From assembly GCF_000308595.1 (NCBI RefSeq), contig NZ_BAGA01000086.1, positions 1 to 58,843 on the forward strand: a stretch of DNA of 58,843 nt, given 5' to 3'. Shown in pieces: positions 9,776-18,339 of the stretch; the first letter of the stretch is position 1, and each line of letters begins with the position of its first letter. The notes beneath the pieces were generated by a model. The model worked only from the letters and a program-made list of their open reading frames with translations, was not told where the DNA came from and did no database searches. The translations under genes were made by a program, and so were the position numbers. This DNA is from Nocardia higoensis NBRC 100133. Its GTDB lineage: Bacteria > Actinomycetota > Actinomycetes > Mycobacteriales > Mycobacteriaceae.

Positions 9776-9803
9776 GGTTTGGGCGCAGATCCGGATGGGG
9801 TAT
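9776..9803 (+). promoter_or_regulatory. SigF/SigB-type promoter for the stressosome operon
   Basis: GGTTT (9776-9780) and GGGTAT (9798-9803) are separated by 17 bp, matching the mycobacterial SigF consensus (GGTTT, 15-17 bp, GGGTA). It lies about 80 bp before the rsbR start codon. This would place the operon that senses stress under the stress sigma factor it controls. Confidence 0.6.
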
Positions 9804-9881
9804 GACTAGGCTCGTGCTCGGCTGCGTCCGTGTACGCGTGGTTTCCGATGTCGTTCGTCGTCGAAAGGGGCTGGAGTATCC

Positions 9882-10787
9882 ATGTCCGAGGTGTCCATGA
9901 GCCTTTCGGCGGACTCACTTCCCGAGGGCCCGGTCGACAACCTGCTGCCCCAGCTCGTCGAACATCTGCGGCAGAACCGCACCGCGCTGCGCGAGGAATG
10001 GGCCAGGCGCATCACCGATGCCCAGCTGCTCACGGCGATGACACCGGAGGAGATCTTCTCCGAGGCCACCTCGATCTACGACAACTACGTCGAGGTCCTC
10101 GAGACCGGTAGCGTCGAAGCACTGCAGGCCTATGCCCGCGATCTGTCCGAGCGCATCATCCCCCGGGGCGTCGAGACGGACGAGGTGCTCGGCATCGTGC
10201 TGCTGCTGCGCGATGTGCTCGCCCGCTCGCTGTTCGAGAAGTACCAGTCGAACTTCAAGCTGCTCAATCACGCGCTCGATGCCTACGAGCCCGCCGCCAA
10301 CCGCATCGCCAGCACTGTGGCCATCTCCTTCGTGCAGGAGCGCGAACGCGTCATCCGCCAGCAGCAGGAAGCCATCCGCGAGCTGTCCACCCCGGTCCTG
10401 CAGGTCCGCGAACAGCTGCTCATCCTGCCGATCATCGGCGTACTCGACAGCCAGCGCGCCCGCCAGCTCACCGAGCAACTCCTGCGCGCCATCCGCGCCA
10501 ACCGCGCCAAGGTGGTCGTCATCGACATCACCGGCGTACCCACCATCGACTCCACCGTGGCCAACCACCTCGTCCAGACCGTCGACGCCTCCGGCCTCAT
10601 GGGCGCCAGCGTCATCATCACCGGACTGTCCTCCGAAATCGCCCTGACACTCGTGACGATCGGCCTCGACCTGTCGAAGATGAACGCCGTCGGCGACCTG
10701 CAGGGCGGCATCGAAGAGGCCGAGCGGCTGCTCGGCTACGAAGTGACCCGCGTGACCGACCGCTCCATCGAACGAGACGGGCGCTGA
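9882..10787 (+). CDS. rsbR: Stressosome scaffold protein RsbR-like
   Basis: 301 residues. The N-terminal half (about 25-170) is a helical non-haem-globin-like sensor domain typical of RsbR paralogues (LREEWARRITDAQ, EVLGIVLLLRDVLARSL, SFVQERERVIRQQQEAI). The C-terminal half is a STAS domain (about 185-290) with ITGVPTIDSTVANHL; Ser224/Thr225 lie where RsbRA is phosphorylated by RsbT. RsbR and RsbS form the stressosome, which captures RsbT until stress. It is the first gene of a five-gene operon and has GGAG before the ATG. Confidence 0.88.
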   Translation: MSEVSMSLSADSLPEGPVDNLLPQLVEHLRQNRTALREEWARRITDAQLLTAMTPEEIFSEATSIYDNYVEVLETGSVEALQAYARDLSERIIPRGVETDEVLGIVLLLRDVLARSLFEKYQSNFKLLNHALDAYEPAANRIASTVAISFVQERERVIRQQQEAIRELSTPVLQVREQLLILPIIGVLDSQRARQLTEQLLRAIRANRAKVVVIDITGVPTIDSTVANHLVQTVDASGLMGASVIITGLSSEIALTLVTIGLDLSKMNAVGDLQGGIEEAERLLGYEVTRVTDRSIERDGR

Positions 10788-10801
10788 GCGGGGCCACCCC
10801 T

Positions 10802-11191
10802 ATGCCGGTACCCATTCTCAAGCAGGGCACGTACCTGATCGCGTCGGTCCAGTCCGCGTTGACCGACGCCGATACCGAGCGCCTGCAGGACGACCTGATG
10901 AAACAGGTCAGCAAATACCGGGCGCACGGCATCATCGTCGATGTCACCGCCATCGACGTGATGGACTCCTTCGCGGCGCGCTCGCTGCGCACGATCGCGC
11001 ACATGACCCAGTTACGTGGCGCGGAGACCGTCATCGTCGGGCTACAACCCGAGGTCGCCTTCGCGATGGTGCAACTCGGGCTCACCTTCGAGGACATGCA
11101 TACCGCGCTCGACCTCGAAGAAGGACTCGCCTGGCTGGAGAGCAAATCCTCCAGACGGCGCCAGCGAGATGGTCGTGACAGTGGCCGCTGA
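10802..11191 (+). CDS. rsbS: Stressosome STAS-domain protein RsbS
   Basis: 129 residues, essentially a single STAS domain. It begins VPILKQGTYLIASVQ and has DVMDSFAARSL, with Ser56 at the site that RsbT phosphorylates in Bacillus RsbS (Ser59). RsbS forms the stressosome core with RsbR and sequesters RsbT. It starts 14 bp after rsbR and its end overlaps the likely start of rsbT. The basic tail (SSRRRQRDGRDSGR) is longer than usual and arises from that overlap. Confidence 0.9.
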   Translation: MPVPILKQGTYLIASVQSALTDADTERLQDDLMKQVSKYRAHGIIVDVTAIDVMDSFAARSLRTIAHMTQLRGAETVIVGLQPEVAFAMVQLGLTFEDMHTALDLEEGLAWLESKSSRRRQRDGRDSGR

Positions 11192-11594
11192 GACCATGGT
11201 GATCGTGGTCAAGGTGTCGGAGGACATCGTGACCGCCAGGCAGGCCGGACGGGAATTGGCGGCCGAACTCGGCTTCTCCCTCACCGACCGCACCATGATC
11301 TCGACCGCCATCTCCGAAATCGCCCGCAATATCACCAGTTACGCCGGAGTCGGCGAGGTCCGGCTACTCGTCGGCGACCGGGAAGGCCGCAAGGCACTGG
11401 TGGTGCAGGCCGAGGATCAGGGGCCGGGTATCCGCGACATTCCCCGCGCACTCGAAGACGGATACTCGACCGGTCGCGGCCTCGGCCTCGGCCTGCCCGG
11501 CGCGCGGCGACTGATGGATCGGCTGACGATCGACTCCGCGCCCGGCCGCGGGACCTTGGTGGAGATGTGGAAGTGGGTGCCCAACGGTGCGTGA
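11169..11594 (+). CDS. rsbT: Serine/threonine kinase RsbT (switch kinase)
   Basis: 141 residues from the ATG at 11169; an in-frame ATG at 11196 is an alternative. The GHKL ATPase motifs are visible: SEIARNITSYAG (N box), EDQGPGIRDIP (G1) and STGRGLGLGLPGARRLMD (G2). RsbT phosphorylates RsbR and RsbS, then leaves the stressosome to activate an RsbU-type phosphatase. It overlaps both rsbS and the next gene, so the set is translationally coupled. Confidence 0.9.
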   Translation: MVVTVAAETMVIVVKVSEDIVTARQAGRELAAELGFSLTDRTMISTAISEIARNITSYAGVGEVRLLVGDREGRKALVVQAEDQGPGIRDIPRALEDGYSTGRGLGLGLPGARRLMDRLTIDSAPGRGTLVEMWKWVPNGA

Positions 11595-12237
11595 GGAGGG
11601 GCTCATCGGTCCTGTCGAGTGGGCGGTCGCCGGCCGGGCGATGCCGGGGCAACACCTTTCCGGCGACCGCGGCGTGGTGCTGGACGCCGGTGACGGCGCC
11701 GTGCTGCTCGCCGCGCTGGACGGTCTCGGCCACGGCAGCGGCGCGGCCGACGCGACCGACCGCGCCGCCCGGGTGCTCTCGGAGAACCGCGGCGAGCCAC
11801 TGGATCTGCTGATGGTGCTGTGTCATCGCGCGATGACCGACACCAGGGGCGCCGCGGTGTCGCTGGCGCTGTTCGCCGACGACGCGATCCACTGGCTCGG
11901 CGTCGGCAATGTCGAAACACGGGTGCTCACAGCCGGTCCGGCCGGCATCACCGTGCGCGCCACCGCACTGCTGACCGGCGGCATCGTCGGCTACCGGCTG
12001 CCCCAGACGCTGAAACCGCAGACCATCCGGGTGCGCGCGGGGGATCTGCTGCTGATGTCCACCGATGGCGTGCTCGCGTCGGCCTGCGACTCGATCGACC
12101 TGTCCAAGTCCACGGCCGAGATCACCGCGGGCATCATCGCCGAGCACGCCAGGGAGACCGACGACGCGCTGGTCCTCGCCGCGCGCAGCCGTCGCACCAG
12201 CGCCGAGGCCGGCGGGTTCGGCGGCGGGCTCCGATGA
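11587..12237 (+). CDS. rsbX: RsbX-like PP2C phosphatase
   Basis: 216 residues from the GTG at 11587, overlapping the rsbT stop by 8 bp. It is a single SpoIIE/PP2C domain: SGDRGVVLD near the start, ALDGLGHGSGAADA (metal-binding Asp) and LLLMSTDGVLASA near the C-terminal end. In Bacillus, RsbX dephosphorylates RsbS and RsbR to reset the stressosome, and the gene position here fits that job. The final Gly-rich tail is variable. Confidence 0.82.
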   Translation: MREEGLIGPVEWAVAGRAMPGQHLSGDRGVVLDAGDGAVLLAALDGLGHGSGAADATDRAARVLSENRGEPLDLLMVLCHRAMTDTRGAAVSLALFADDAIHWLGVGNVETRVLTAGPAGITVRATALLTGGIVGYRLPQTLKPQTIRVRAGDLLLMSTDGVLASACDSIDLSKSTAEITAGIIAEHARETDDALVLAARSRRTSAEAGGFGGGLR

Positions 12238-14519
12238 CCGGCCCGCTGCCCGCCTTCCTGGACGCCTACGCCGAAGCGCTACGGCGGCACCTGGACTCGC
12301 CCACCCACGACACTCTCACCGAGGGATACGAACTGGGCAGGCGGGCACTGGTCGAGGGCATCAGCCTGCTCGACCTGACCGAACACCACTTCCGCGTGGC
12401 CACCGAGGCCGAGAGGACCGCGGCGGCGACGGGCGCGCCCGACGCCAAGATCGCCGAGAGCGCACTGGAATTCCTGCTCCAGACGCTCGCCGCGCTCGAC
12501 ATCGCCACTCGCGGCTACCTCGACGGCACCCGCCGCTACGAGCAGCAACGTTCCCGCGCCGACGATCTCGCCGGGCGCGACGCCTTCCGTACCGCGCTGG
12601 TGGAGTCCTTGCAGGACGGCTTCTTCGTCGCCACCGCCGACGGCACCGTGGTCGAGGTCAACGCCGCCTTCGGAGCGCTCACCGGGTACGGCGCCGCGGG
12701 TGTGCCCTATCCCCTGCCGCATCCGTGGTCACTGCCCGAAGGCGGGCGCTATCCCAGTCTGAGCACCGACGTGCCGCGATTCGTGCTGCCGATCCGCCAT
12801 CGCGACGGCAGGCGGCTGTTCCTGGCGGTCAGCACCAGCGCACTGGTCAAGCCGGAGAACAACGAGCTGATCTATGTGGGCACCGTCCGCGATGTCACCG
12901 CCGAGCACGCCGCGCAGGAACGCGATCAGGCCGCCACCCGGCTGGTGACCGCGGTCGGCGCGGCGACCAGCGTGATGGAGGTGCTCTCGGTCGGTCTGGA
13001 CGAACTGCGCCACACCGTCGACGCGGAGTCGGCGGTGGTCATGGTGTGGCCCGCCCGCAATTCCGCGCCGGAGGTCTACATCTCCGGCAAGGCCCGCGAG
13101 GCCGATTCCGGCGACGCCGAGACCAGGCGGCTGCTCGAGCGTGCCCGCAAGCGACCGCCGCGCAGCCTGTCGGCCGTGCCGGAAGGCGCCGACAGCTCCG
13201 AGGGCATCCTCGCCCCGCTCGGCGAGACCGGCGACGCCGCGCTGTACCTGCGCTTCGCCACCCCCCGCGCGGTCAACAGCGCCGACTGGACGCTGTTCTC
13301 CCTGCTGATCGGGCATCTGAGCGTCGCGGTGCAGCGGGCTCGCAATTTCGATCAGGCGCGCGCGACCTCGCTGACCTTGCAGCGCGCGATGCTTGGCCCG
13401 ATCGAACTGCCGCCCAGGTTCTCCGTGCACTACGAGCCCGCGCTGCCGCCGCTGGAGATCGGCGGCGACTGGTACGACGTGGTGCCCCTGCACGACGGCA
13501 CGATCGGCATCATCGTCGGCGACTGTGTGGGCCGCGGCCTGTCCGCGGCCGTGGTCATGGGCCAATTGCGCACGGCCGGAAGGGCATTGCTGCTGCGCGG
13601 CGCCGGACCGGCCCAGCTGCTCGCCGAACTGGACGCGGTCGCGAAACGCATACCCGGTGCCATGTGCACCACGGCGTGCGCGGCTGTGCTCGACCCGGCA
13701 CGCGGGCTGGTGCGATACAGCAATGCCGGCCACATGCCGCTCATCCTGGCCGAGGCGGGCAAGCCGGGCAGGCGGCTGGACGGCGGACGGGCGGTGCCCC
13801 TGGCGACTTTCGACCTGCCGCGCAGGCCCGAGGCCACGACCGCGCTGCCACCGGGATCGACGCTGGTGTTGTTCACCGACGGCCTGGTCGAGCAGCGCGG
13901 TGTGGACATCGACGACAGCTTCGCCAGGATCTGCGGGGTGCTCGCGGGTGCGGGCGAGAAGCTGCCGCGCGAGGTGGCCGATGCGGTGCTGCGCGAGCTC
14001 AGCCCCGACGCGGGCTACGACGACGACGTCGCGATGGTGGTCTACCGCCAGCCGCCCGCTCCGCTGCATCTGGATCTGCCCGCCGAGGCCGCACTGCTGT
14101 CCGGGCTGCGACGCACGCTGCGCACCTGGTTGTCGGCCGCCGCGGTCCCGCACGACATGGCCACCGACCTGATCGCGGCCGCCAACGAGGCGTGCACCAA
14201 CAGCGTCGAGCACGCCTACCGCGACGGCGGCGAATCCCCGCGCGTCGAGCTGAACGCGTATACCCGGCACGAGCCGGGCGCGCAGTCCGGCGCCGAGAAA
14301 CTCGTCATCGAGGTGATCGACACCGGTGTGTGGCGCCCGCGCTCGGCCGACCCGGGCAACCGGGGCCGTGGCATCGACATGATGCGCGCGCTGACCGAGG
14401 AACTCGAGATCGACTACTCCGACACCGGCACCCGGGTCCGGATGTCGGTGACCCTGCCCGCGACGATCAAATCGCCGGTGGCGAATCCGCTGCGCGGCAC
14501 GGAGCTCCGGATCGGCTGA
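12234..14519 (+). CDS. RsbU-like PP2C phosphatase with PAS, GAF and kinase domains
   Basis: 761 residues. Domain order: an RsbU-type N-terminal helical domain (about 1-105, the RsbT-docking module), PAS (about 125-225), GAF (about 245-370), SpoIIE/PP2C phosphatase (about 385-605, with GGDWYDVVPL, VGDCVGRG, SNAGHMPL and LFTDGLVEQ), and a GHKL kinase/anti-sigma domain (about 620-745, with NEACTNSVEHAY and IDTGVWRPR...RGRGIDMM). It can thus combine the RsbU phosphatase and the RsbW-like kinase in one chain, acting on an anti-anti-sigma factor elsewhere in the genome. The ATG overlaps the previous stop (ATGA). Confidence 0.88.
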   Translation: MTGPLPAFLDAYAEALRRHLDSPTHDTLTEGYELGRRALVEGISLLDLTEHHFRVATEAERTAAATGAPDAKIAESALEFLLQTLAALDIATRGYLDGTRRYEQQRSRADDLAGRDAFRTALVESLQDGFFVATADGTVVEVNAAFGALTGYGAAGVPYPLPHPWSLPEGGRYPSLSTDVPRFVLPIRHRDGRRLFLAVSTSALVKPENNELIYVGTVRDVTAEHAAQERDQAATRLVTAVGAATSVMEVLSVGLDELRHTVDAESAVVMVWPARNSAPEVYISGKAREADSGDAETRRLLERARKRPPRSLSAVPEGADSSEGILAPLGETGDAALYLRFATPRAVNSADWTLFSLLIGHLSVAVQRARNFDQARATSLTLQRAMLGPIELPPRFSVHYEPALPPLEIGGDWYDVVPLHDGTIGIIVGDCVGRGLSAAVVMGQLRTAGRALLLRGAGPAQLLAELDAVAKRIPGAMCTTACAAVLDPARGLVRYSNAGHMPLILAEAGKPGRRLDGGRAVPLATFDLPRRPEATTALPPGSTLVLFTDGLVEQRGVDIDDSFARICGVLAGAGEKLPREVADAVLRELSPDAGYDDDVAMVVYRQPPAPLHLDLPAEAALLSGLRRTLRTWLSAAAVPHDMATDLIAAANEACTNSVEHAYRDGGESPRVELNAYTRHEPGAQSGAEKLVIEVIDTGVWRPRSADPGNRGRGIDMMRALTEELEIDYSDTGTRVRMSVTLPATIKSPVANPLRGTELRIG

Positions 14520-14540
14520 CACCGGAGCCCCTGCTGCCGG

Positions 14541-15059
14541 TCAGGACCGCGCCGTGTCCTGACGCCTGGGCAGCTTCCAGCCCGGACGCGGGTAGTGGCA
14601 GGTGTAGCCGTTGGGGATGCGCACCAGGTAGTCCTGGTGTTCGGGCTCGGCCTCCCAGAAGTCGCTCGCGGGGGTGACCTCGGTGACCACCGGCCCCGGC
14701 CACAGTCCGGAGGCTTCCACGTCGGCGATGGTCTCGCGTGCGACGGCCCGCTGTTGCTCGTCGAGGTAGAAGATGGCCGATCGGTAGCTGGTTCCGATGT
14801 CGTTGCCCTGCCGATCCTTGGTGGTCGGATCGTGGATCTGGAAGAAGAACTCCAGCAGCGCCCGGTAGTCGGTCCGCTCGGGGTCGTACTCGATCTCGAC
14901 CGCCTCGGCGTGGCCGGGATGGTTGCGGTAGGTCGGGTGATCGTTGCGGCCGCCGGTGTAGCCGACGCGGGTCGACACCACGCCGGGTTGCCTGCGGATC
15001 AGGTCCTGCATGCCCCAGAAGCAGCCGCCGGCCAGGATCGCCCTTCGCGTGCCGGTCAC
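14541..15059 (-). CDS. msrA: Peptide methionine-(S)-S-oxide reductase MsrA
   Basis: 172 residues. The catalytic motif [12 protein letters not shown] is near the N-terminus, followed by [45 protein letters not shown] and an HQDYL motif. MsrA reduces methionine sulfoxide in oxidised proteins in the cytoplasm. The GTG at 15059 is chosen because GAGGAGG lies 4-5 nt upstream; the longer frame to 15317 is not family-like. The gene is convergent with the stressosome operon. Confidence 0.93.
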   Translation of the reverse strand: MTGTRRAILAGGCFWGMQDLIRRQPGVVSTRVGYTGGRNDHPTYRNHPGHAEAVEIEYDPERTDYRALLEFFFQIHDPTTKDRQGNDIGTSYRSAIFYLDEQQRAVARETIADVEASGLWPGPVVTEVTPASDFWEAEPEHQDYLVRIPNGYTCHYPRPGWKLPRRQDTARS

Positions 15060-15142
15060 ATTTCCTCCTCGCGCCTTCGTGCACTCGGCGCGATCGACTG
15101 ATCGCGCACCCGGTACAACCCGGCGGGCAGCCGGAAAGTTCC

Positions 15143-16096
15143 TCACGCGCGGCCGAACCTGCCGGACAGCGCGCGCAGCCGCTCCCGCAGGATCTCCGGC
15201 TCCACCACCATGAAGTCGGCGTCCAGCATGCCCAGGCCCATGATCGGCCATTCCAGGGAATCGGCGGACATGCGCACCCGGCAACTGTGCGCGTCGATCG
15301 CCTCCACGACGCTCCACCGGCCGATGCGTTCCCGCACCGCTTCCGCGGAAGCCCGAACCACCACTTCGATCGCGTACGGGCGCGGAGCCTGCTCGAGTCC
15401 GGAACGGACGAATTCGGCCGCATCCGCCGCGGGGAGCTCGCGCGGCCGGAACCGGGAGCCGTCGGCGCGCGGGCCGGAGAGCCGGTCCACGCGGAAGCTG
15501 CGCCAGTCGTGCCGGTCGAGGTCGTAGGCCACCAGGTACCAGCGCCGCCCGAGCGCGACGAGGCGATGGGGTTCGGTGTGGCGTTCGCTGCGCCTGCCGT
15601 CGGCGGCGGTGTAGTCGAAGCGCAGTCGCTCGGTGTCACGGCAGGCCAGTGCGACCGTGGTGAGCGCGGCGGGGTCCATCGCACTCTGTCCCGCCGGACC
15701 CCATGCCGCCGGGACCGTCATCGCGCGCAGCGCGTCGACGCGTTTGCGCAGCCGAGGCGGCATCACGTGAATCACCTTGGCCAGCACGCTGATCGCGGAC
15801 TCGGCGATCCCGTCCACACTGCCGTGCACGGCCGCCTGCATCCCGGCCACCAGCGCGACCGCCTCGTCGTCGTCGATCATCAGCGGCGGCAGCGCGGCGC
15901 CCGGTGCCAGCTGGTAGCCGCCGTCGACGCCGCGATGGGCCTCGACCGGATAGCCGAGATCGCGCAGCCGGTCCACATCGCGGCGTAGCGTACGGGCGGA
16001 GACGCCGAGCCGGGCGGCGAGTTCGTCCCCCGGCCAGTACTTGTGGGTCTGCAGTAGGGACAGCAGTCGCAGTGTCCGGGTGCTGGTGGCGGCCAT
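15143..16096 (-). CDS. WYL-domain (YafY-type) transcriptional regulator
   Basis: 317 residues. It has an N-terminal winged HTH ([40 protein letters not shown]), a central WYL domain (about 135-220; [22 protein letters not shown]) and a C-terminal WCX extension. WYL proteins sense nucleic-acid or small ligands and control neighbouring genes. The ATG at 16096 sits beside a strong inverted repeat shared with the divergent DinB-like gene, so it probably controls that gene and itself. Confidence 0.88.
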   Translation of the reverse strand: MAATSTRTLRLLSLLQTHKYWPGDELAARLGVSARTLRRDVDRLRDLGYPVEAHRGVDGGYQLAPGAALPPLMIDDDEAVALVAGMQAAVHGSVDGIAESAISVLAKVIHVMPPRLRKRVDALRAMTVPAAWGPAGQSAMDPAALTTVALACRDTERLRFDYTAADGRRSERHTEPHRLVALGRRWYLVAYDLDRHDWRSFRVDRLSGPRADGSRFRPRELPAADAAEFVRSGLEQAPRPYAIEVVVRASAEAVRERIGRWSVVEAIDAHSCRVRMSADSLEWPIMGLGMLDADFMVVEPEILRERLRALSGRFGRA

Positions 16097-16113
16097 GGTC
16101 GAAATTATGGCCG

Positions 16114-16142
16114 CTATTGCGGACAGAAAGTGACCGCAATAG
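16114..16142. promoter_or_regulatory. Operator-like inverted repeat, WYL/DinB intergenic region
   Basis: CTATTGCGGACA (16114-16125) and TGACCGCAATAG (16131-16142) form 12-bp arms with one mismatch around GAAAG. It lies centrally in the 95-bp gap between the divergent WYL regulator and DinB-like genes, the expected place for the regulator's own operator. Confidence 0.7.
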
Positions 16143-16191
16143 GTCCTACCTTGGGTTTCGAACCGAACACGAACTCCGAAAGGGCGACACC

Positions 16192-16725
16192 ATGAACGAC
16201 TCCGCAACCTCCGCCATCGCGCTGACCGGCGAACGCGCCGCGCTGCTGAAGGCGCTGGGCAAGGCGCGATTCTTCCTGCGGCACACGGTGAACGGACTCA
16301 CCGACGAGCAGGCCGGCCTGCGCAGCACGGTCAGCGAACTGTGCCTGGGCGGACTGGTCAAGCATGTCGCCGGGTGCGAGGAAGGCTGGGTGAACTTCAT
16401 CCTCGATGGCACCTCGGCGATGAAGGACTTCGACGACATGACCGAGGCCGACTACCGCAAGCGTGACGACGAGTTCCGCATGCTGCCCGGCGAGACCGTC
16501 GAGGGCGTTCTGGCCCGCTACGCCGAGGTCGCCGCGCGCACCGACGAGATCGTGGCCACCGTCGACCTCGACCGCGCCTGGCCGCTGCCGAAGGCGCCCT
16601 GGTTCCAGGAGGAGAGCTGGTCGACCCGCGAGGTGCTGATGCACATCATCGCCGAGACCGCCCAGCACGCCGGCCACGCCGACATCCTGCGCGAGGCGAT
16701 CGACGGTCAGAAGACGATGGGCTGA
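16192..16725 (+). CDS. DinB/DUF664-family protein
   Basis: 177 residues, a predicted four-helix bundle of the DinB/YfiT superfamily. Likely metal-site residues are H in GLVKHVAGCEEGWV (about residue 60) and HIIAETAQHAGHADILRE near the C-terminus. In actinobacteria such proteins are putative metal- or mycothiol-dependent enzymes of unknown substrate and often sit beside WYL regulators. It starts at the ATG at 16192, divergent from the regulator and probably repressed by it. Confidence 0.85.
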   Translation: MNDSATSAIALTGERAALLKALGKARFFLRHTVNGLTDEQAGLRSTVSELCLGGLVKHVAGCEEGWVNFILDGTSAMKDFDDMTEADYRKRDDEFRMLPGETVEGVLARYAEVAARTDEIVATVDLDRAWPLPKAPWFQEESWSTREVLMHIIAETAQHAGHADILREAIDGQKTMG

Positions 16726-16799
16726 CCCGGCAGACCCGGACGCGCGGCGGGCCGGGGCGATCGAGCCGCCCCGGCCGGATCGCCGCCTACGCTGGTGTC

Positions 16800-17003
16800 A
16801 TGACAGGGAAGAAAGTCGACCGCGTCCGGGCCCGCTCGGCACTGGAGACGATCAGGGAGAGTCCGTTCATCGCCGCGGTCGCGCTCGCGCCGGTCGTGGC
16901 GGTGCTGGCCGTGGTCTGGTGGCTCACCAACGGCTGGATCGCGTTCCTGCTGCTCGTGCTGCTCGGCGCAGGCGTCGTGCTGGGCGGCAAGTTCCTGCGC
17001 TGA
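16800..17003 (+). CDS. Small two-helix membrane protein, hypothetical
   Basis: 67 residues. A basic N-terminus (MTGKKVDRVRAR) precedes two predicted transmembrane helices (about 24-42 and 46-62). No family recognised. It follows the DinB-like gene by 74 bp on the same strand and has good codon use, so it is probably real. Confidence 0.6.
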   Translation: MTGKKVDRVRARSALETIRESPFIAAVALAPVVAVLAVVWWLTNGWIAFLLLVLLGAGVVLGGKFLR

Positions 17004-17024
17004 GCCCACGGCGGCTTCCACGGA

Positions 17025-18302
17025 TCAGCCGTTGGGGGTGAACGTCAGGTGCAGGTCGGTGAGCCCGCGCAGGATGTAGGTGGGCTCGTAAGTGTAGCGG
17101 CGGTCGCCGGCCGGTCCGTGCCGTTCCTCGTCGACGCCGATGTCGAGCATCCGGTCGAGGATCCGCTCGATGGACACGCGACCTTCCACGCGCGCGAGCG
17201 GACCGCCGGGGCAGCTGTGCACGCCGCGCCCGAAAGCCATGTGCTCACGAAAGTTCGGGCGGTCGAGCCGGAACTCGTGCGGGTTCTCGAAGCGGCGGGG
17301 ATCGCGATTGGCCGCGCCGGGGCAGAACATGATCGTCGAGCCGACCGGCACCGGGACCTCGCCGACGGTGGTCGCGCGGGTGGCCAGCCGGAATCCGCTC
17401 TTGACGGGAGCGTCCAGGCGCAGCGTTTCCTCGATGAAGATCGGGATCCTGGTGCGGTCGTCGCGCAACTGTTGCTGGACCTCCGGGTTGTCGGCGAGGA
17501 TGCGCAGCGCGGCGCCGAGCAGTTTCGCCGTGGTCTCCTGGCCCGCGGCGAACAGGAAGGTCGCCGACCGCACCACGTCGATGACCTCCGGAGTGGAACC
17601 GTCCGGGTACTTCGCCAGCGCCAGCGAGGTCAGCACGTCGTCGCGGGGCTCGACGCGCCGTTCGCTGATGTAGGTGGAGAACTTCTCGTCCAGCCACTCC
17701 AGCGGATTGCTGGACATGACGTCGTCGTCCATCGCGCCGGGCCGGGCGCCCGGGCGTTCGGCGCCCAGCGCGACGCGGAAAGCCTGGTGGTCCTCCTCGG
17801 GCACGCCGAGCATGTCGGCGACGACCAGCAGCGAGAACGGCTTGGCGTACTCGGTGAGGAATTCGCAGCGTCCGTTGGCGAGGAATTCGTCGAGCTGGCG
17901 GTCGGCCAGCCGCCACATGAAGTCCTCGTTCTCCTTCAGCCGCGCCGGGGTGAGCAGGCGGTTCAGCAGCGAGCGGGCGTAGGTGTGCTGCGGCGGGTCC
18001 ATGGTCACCATGTGCTCGAACATGGGCAGCTTGTCGCGGTTCGCGGCGATCAGGCCGGTGATGTCGTCGCCTTGCACGTCGAACGGCAACGGCGGGAACG
18101 GACCGCCGACGGCGATGGCCGAGGAGAAGGTCTCCGGGTCCTTGAGCACCTCGACGGACTCCTCGTATCCCGTCACCGCGTAGACCTGGTGATTGGGCTC
18201 CTGGGTCACCGGGCACCTGGCGCGCAGGTGATCGAAGTACGGGTGCGGGTCGGGGACCAGCGCCGGATCGGTGAAGTAGTCGACGGTGTCGAAATCGGTC
18301 AT
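17025..18302 (-). CDS. Cytochrome P450 at the end of the mce operon
   Basis: 425 residues, normal for a soluble bacterial P450. The I-helix oxygen-binding motif AGQETT, the K-helix EETLRLDAPVKSGFRLATR and the haem-ligand loop FGRGVHSCPGGPLAR are intact. It should be a monooxygenase needing external ferredoxin and reductase; the substrate is not evident. It starts 37 bp after the Mce-associated gene, so it is probably cotranscribed with the Mce lipid importer, which hints at a lipid or sterol-like substrate (inference). Confidence 0.9.
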   Translation of the reverse strand: MTDFDTVDYFTDPALVPDPHPYFDHLRARCPVTQEPNHQVYAVTGYEESVEVLKDPETFSSAIAVGGPFPPLPFDVQGDDITGLIAANRDKLPMFEHMVTMDPPQHTYARSLLNRLLTPARLKENEDFMWRLADRQLDEFLANGRCEFLTEYAKPFSLLVVADMLGVPEEDHQAFRVALGAERPGARPGAMDDDVMSSNPLEWLDEKFSTYISERRVEPRDDVLTSLALAKYPDGSTPEVIDVVRSATFLFAAGQETTAKLLGAALRILADNPEVQQQLRDDRTRIPIFIEETLRLDAPVKSGFRLATRATTVGEVPVPVGSTIMFCPGAANRDPRRFENPHEFRLDRPNFREHMAFGRGVHSCPGGPLARVEGRVSIERILDRMLDIGVDEERHGPAGDRRYTYEPTYILRGLTDLHLTFTPNG

Positions 18303-18339
18303 TGCGCAACTCCTGGAACGAACGGACGGGGAAGGGTTT

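Noticed and set aside
12065..14677. 870-residue plus-strand frame
   Set aside because: Arg/Ala-rich shadow of the RsbU-like gene in another frame, with no domain motif.
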